Assembly (NCBI RefSeq): GCF_049673005.1
Contig: NZ_JBATXB010000017.1
Span: 1 to 64,000 of the forward strand
Source of the DNA: Carnobacterium_A sp049673005
GTDB taxonomy: Bacteria > Bacillota > Bacilli > Lactobacillales > Carnobacteriaceae
DNA length: 64,000 nt
Direction of reading: 5' to 3'
Shown here: positions 62,878 to 64,000 of the stretch, piece after piece
Layout of the letters: each line of letters begins with the position of its first letter
Numbering within the stretch: position 1 is the stretch's first letter
The notes under the pieces: model-generated
Database searches by the model: none
Seen by the model: only the letters and a program-made list of their open reading frames with translations
What the model was told of the DNA's origin: nothing
Position numbers and translations under genes: made by a program

Positions 62878-63675
62878 ATGAATTTTGAGATAGATTCTGG
62901 ATGGAAACTACATCCAGTCGGCGGTGATACAGGTCAAGCATACATGGGAATTAGAGCAGAAGAAAAGCTTTTTTTAAAGCGGAATTCTTCGCCTTTTTTA
63001 GCTGCGCTTTCTGTTGAAGGGATTACGCCAAGGCTAGTATGGACAAAGAGAATTGGCAATGGTGATGTGTTGACTGCTCAAGAATGGCTAAATGGACGTA
63101 CCCTAGAAGGCGATGAAATGTCATCACCTGAAGTTGCTCAGTTATTGAGTCGGATCCATACTTCAGAGCCATTAAGAAGTATGTTGTCGCGAGTTGGTGG
63201 GGAAGTAATAACGCCTCAAATTCTATTGGAAAACTATGAAAATGAGTTGCCAAACGATTTAAAAAATCATCCGTTATTGAAGAATATACTTATTAGCTTA
63301 AAAAGTGAAGTAGATACTATGAGACTTGTTACGCCTAGAGTTTGCCACGGAGATATTTATCAAAAAAACTGGTTGTTATCTGATCAAAATCGGTTATATC
63401 TAGTTGATTGGGACTCGGCAATGTTGGCTGACCCAGCGATGGACTTGAGTATGTTACTTTTTCAATATGTTCAAAGCGATGGTTGGAATGATTGGCTTGA
63501 ACACTATGGAGTTGTGGCTACAAAAGAGCTAATTAAACGTATATCTTGGTACGCTTCAATGAATTATCTAATACAAACAAAACGGCACCATCAAGAGTCT
63601 AGGTTTTACGAAATGAATAAAGATATCTTAAAATTACAAACCATTCATCCAGTAATTCAAGACGAAAGAGATTAG
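62878..63675 (+). CDS. ytmP: YtmP-like aminoglycoside/choline kinase-fold phosphotransferase
   Basis: A 265-residue protein of the APH/ChoK kinase fold. The catalytic loop CHGDIYQKNW (HGDXXXXN type) and metal-binding VDWDSAMLADPAMDLS are intact. N-terminal features include a variant P-loop-like PVGGDTGQAYMG. Substrate unknown; thiamine- or choline-kinase-like activity is possible from the fold alone. It lies before trmB, the ytmP-ytmQ order of Bacillus. The start ATG has a weak AGGGAATG upstream. Confidence 0.85.
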   Translation: MNFEIDSGWKLHPVGGDTGQAYMGIRAEEKLFLKRNSSPFLAALSVEGITPRLVWTKRIGNGDVLTAQEWLNGRTLEGDEMSSPEVAQLLSRIHTSEPLRSMLSRVGGEVITPQILLENYENELPNDLKNHPLLKNILISLKSEVDTMRLVTPRVCHGDIYQKNWLLSDQNRLYLVDWDSAMLADPAMDLSMLLFQYVQSDGWNDWLEHYGVVATKELIKRISWYASMNYLIQTKRHHQESRFYEMNKDILKLQTIHPVIQDERD

Positions 63676-63712
63676 AATCTTCTTCGATATTTCGAGGGAG
63701 ATTCTAATTTTA
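63671..63712 (+). terminator. Terminator between ytmP and trmB
   Basis: ATTAGAATCT / AGATTCTAAT 10-bp stem (63671-63680 with 63699-63708). The ytmP stop codon lies in the 5' arm. The T-run is short (TTTTAATTT), so read-through into trmB is likely. Confidence 0.6.
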
Positions 63713-63754
63713 ATTTACCCTAGAATTTTTAAAAAAAGAAAAAGGAGAATGATC

Positions 63755-64000
63755 ATGCGTTTAAGAAAGAAACCCGGAGCACCTGCTAAAATAGCGGAGT
63801 ACTCACAATATATAGCTAATACACCTGAAGAGTGGATTGGAAAATGGAACGAGAGATTTAAAAATAGCAATCCTATTCACATTGAAGTTGGAACGGGAAA
63901 AGGTCGGTTTATAACTGAAATGGCTAAAAGTCATCCGGAAATTAATTATATCGGGATTGAATTACAAGAGAGTGTAATAGTAGTTGCTCTTGATAAGTTA
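63755..64000 (+). CDS. trmB: tRNA (guanine-N7-)-methyltransferase, 5' part
   Basis: The first 82 codons of TrmB, which makes m7G46 in tRNA with SAM; the rest lies beyond the window. It begins MRLRKKPGAPAKIAEYSQYI and contains the SAM-binding IHIEVGTGKGRFITEMA and the following YIGIELQ block. Shine-Dalgarno AAAGGAG lies 8 nt before the ATG. Truncated only by the window edge. Confidence 0.92.
   Translation, partial: MRLRKKPGAPAKIAEYSQYIANTPEEWIGKWNERFKNSNPIHIEVGTGKGRFITEMAKSHPEINYIGIELQESVIVVALDKL

Noticed and set aside
1..64000. CRISPR array, prophage, integrated plasmid, rRNA or tRNA genes
   Set aside because: No regularly spaced direct repeats, phage structural or integrase genes, conserved rRNA blocks or cloverleaf sequences were seen on reading both strands.

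Overview
The window is a chromosomal segment of a low-GC, AT-rich Gram-positive bacterium of the order Lactobacillales. Gene content, protein sequences, gene order and Shine-Dalgarno usage fit the Carnobacteriaceae/Enterococcaceae best, and a Carnobacterium-like species is my inference. The genes are overwhelmingly conserved housekeeping genes in Bacillus-like synteny blocks. I see no prophage, CRISPR array, defence island, rRNA or tRNA. The only mobile element is an ISLre2-type insertion sequence at the left edge.

Layout. 1-1681: ISLre2-family IS abutting the stop codon of a CorA-type Mg2+ transporter gene (minus strand). 2939-6892: gnd (pentose phosphate pathway), then a LisRK/CovRS-like two-component system. 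6930-8206 (minus): YidC insertase lipoprotein and acylphosphatase. 8418-13314: a DUF1033 protein, topB and ftsK/spoIIIE. 13523-18400: a nucleoside ABC importer (bmpA-nupABC). 18528-23519: ymfF-ymfH-ymfI (linked to EF-P modification), ymfM/rodZ-like and pgsA. 23701-33705: cinA, recA, rny, ymdB, mutS and mutL. 33875-39719: msrB, ruvAB, queA, tgt, yajC and comN. 40102-42732: adhE, with Rex- and CcpA-type sites upstream. 43010-44887: a manganese-type DtxR/MntR regulator with its own operator, and dinB. 45434-49198: ytoI-nrnA facing a CNNM/CBS (HlyC/CorC-like) membrane protein. 49661-57416: class A PBP, yheA and the nuclease cluster yhaO-yhaN-yhaM. 57516-59455 (minus): prsA, a YtxH-like protein and hit. 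59642-64000: ecsAB, D-amino-acid transaminase, ytmP and the 5' part of trmB, which runs off the window.

How the genes work together. DNA repair and recombination dominate the middle: recA, cinA, mutSL, ruvAB, dinB, the SbcCD-like YhaON, topB and ftsK. A near-consensus LexA box lies at recA, with weaker look-alikes at ruvAB and yhaONM. RNA turnover is represented by rny, nrnA and yhaM. Envelope and secretion functions include yidC, yajC, prsA, pbp, ecsAB and pgsA. Queuosine tRNA modification (queA, tgt) and m7G tRNA modification (trmB) are present.

No obviously new multi-gene system is visible. The best leads are non-coding: a promoter-to-terminator unit on the minus strand between queA and tgt that looks like an unannotated small RNA of about 340 nt; a 22-bp perfect palindrome upstream of bmpA; a read-through-sensing hairpin at the IS transposase start; a terminator-like hairpin just after the ytmP promoter; and an orphan Shine-Dalgarno in the acyP leader. 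All start sites, promoters and operators are read by eye.
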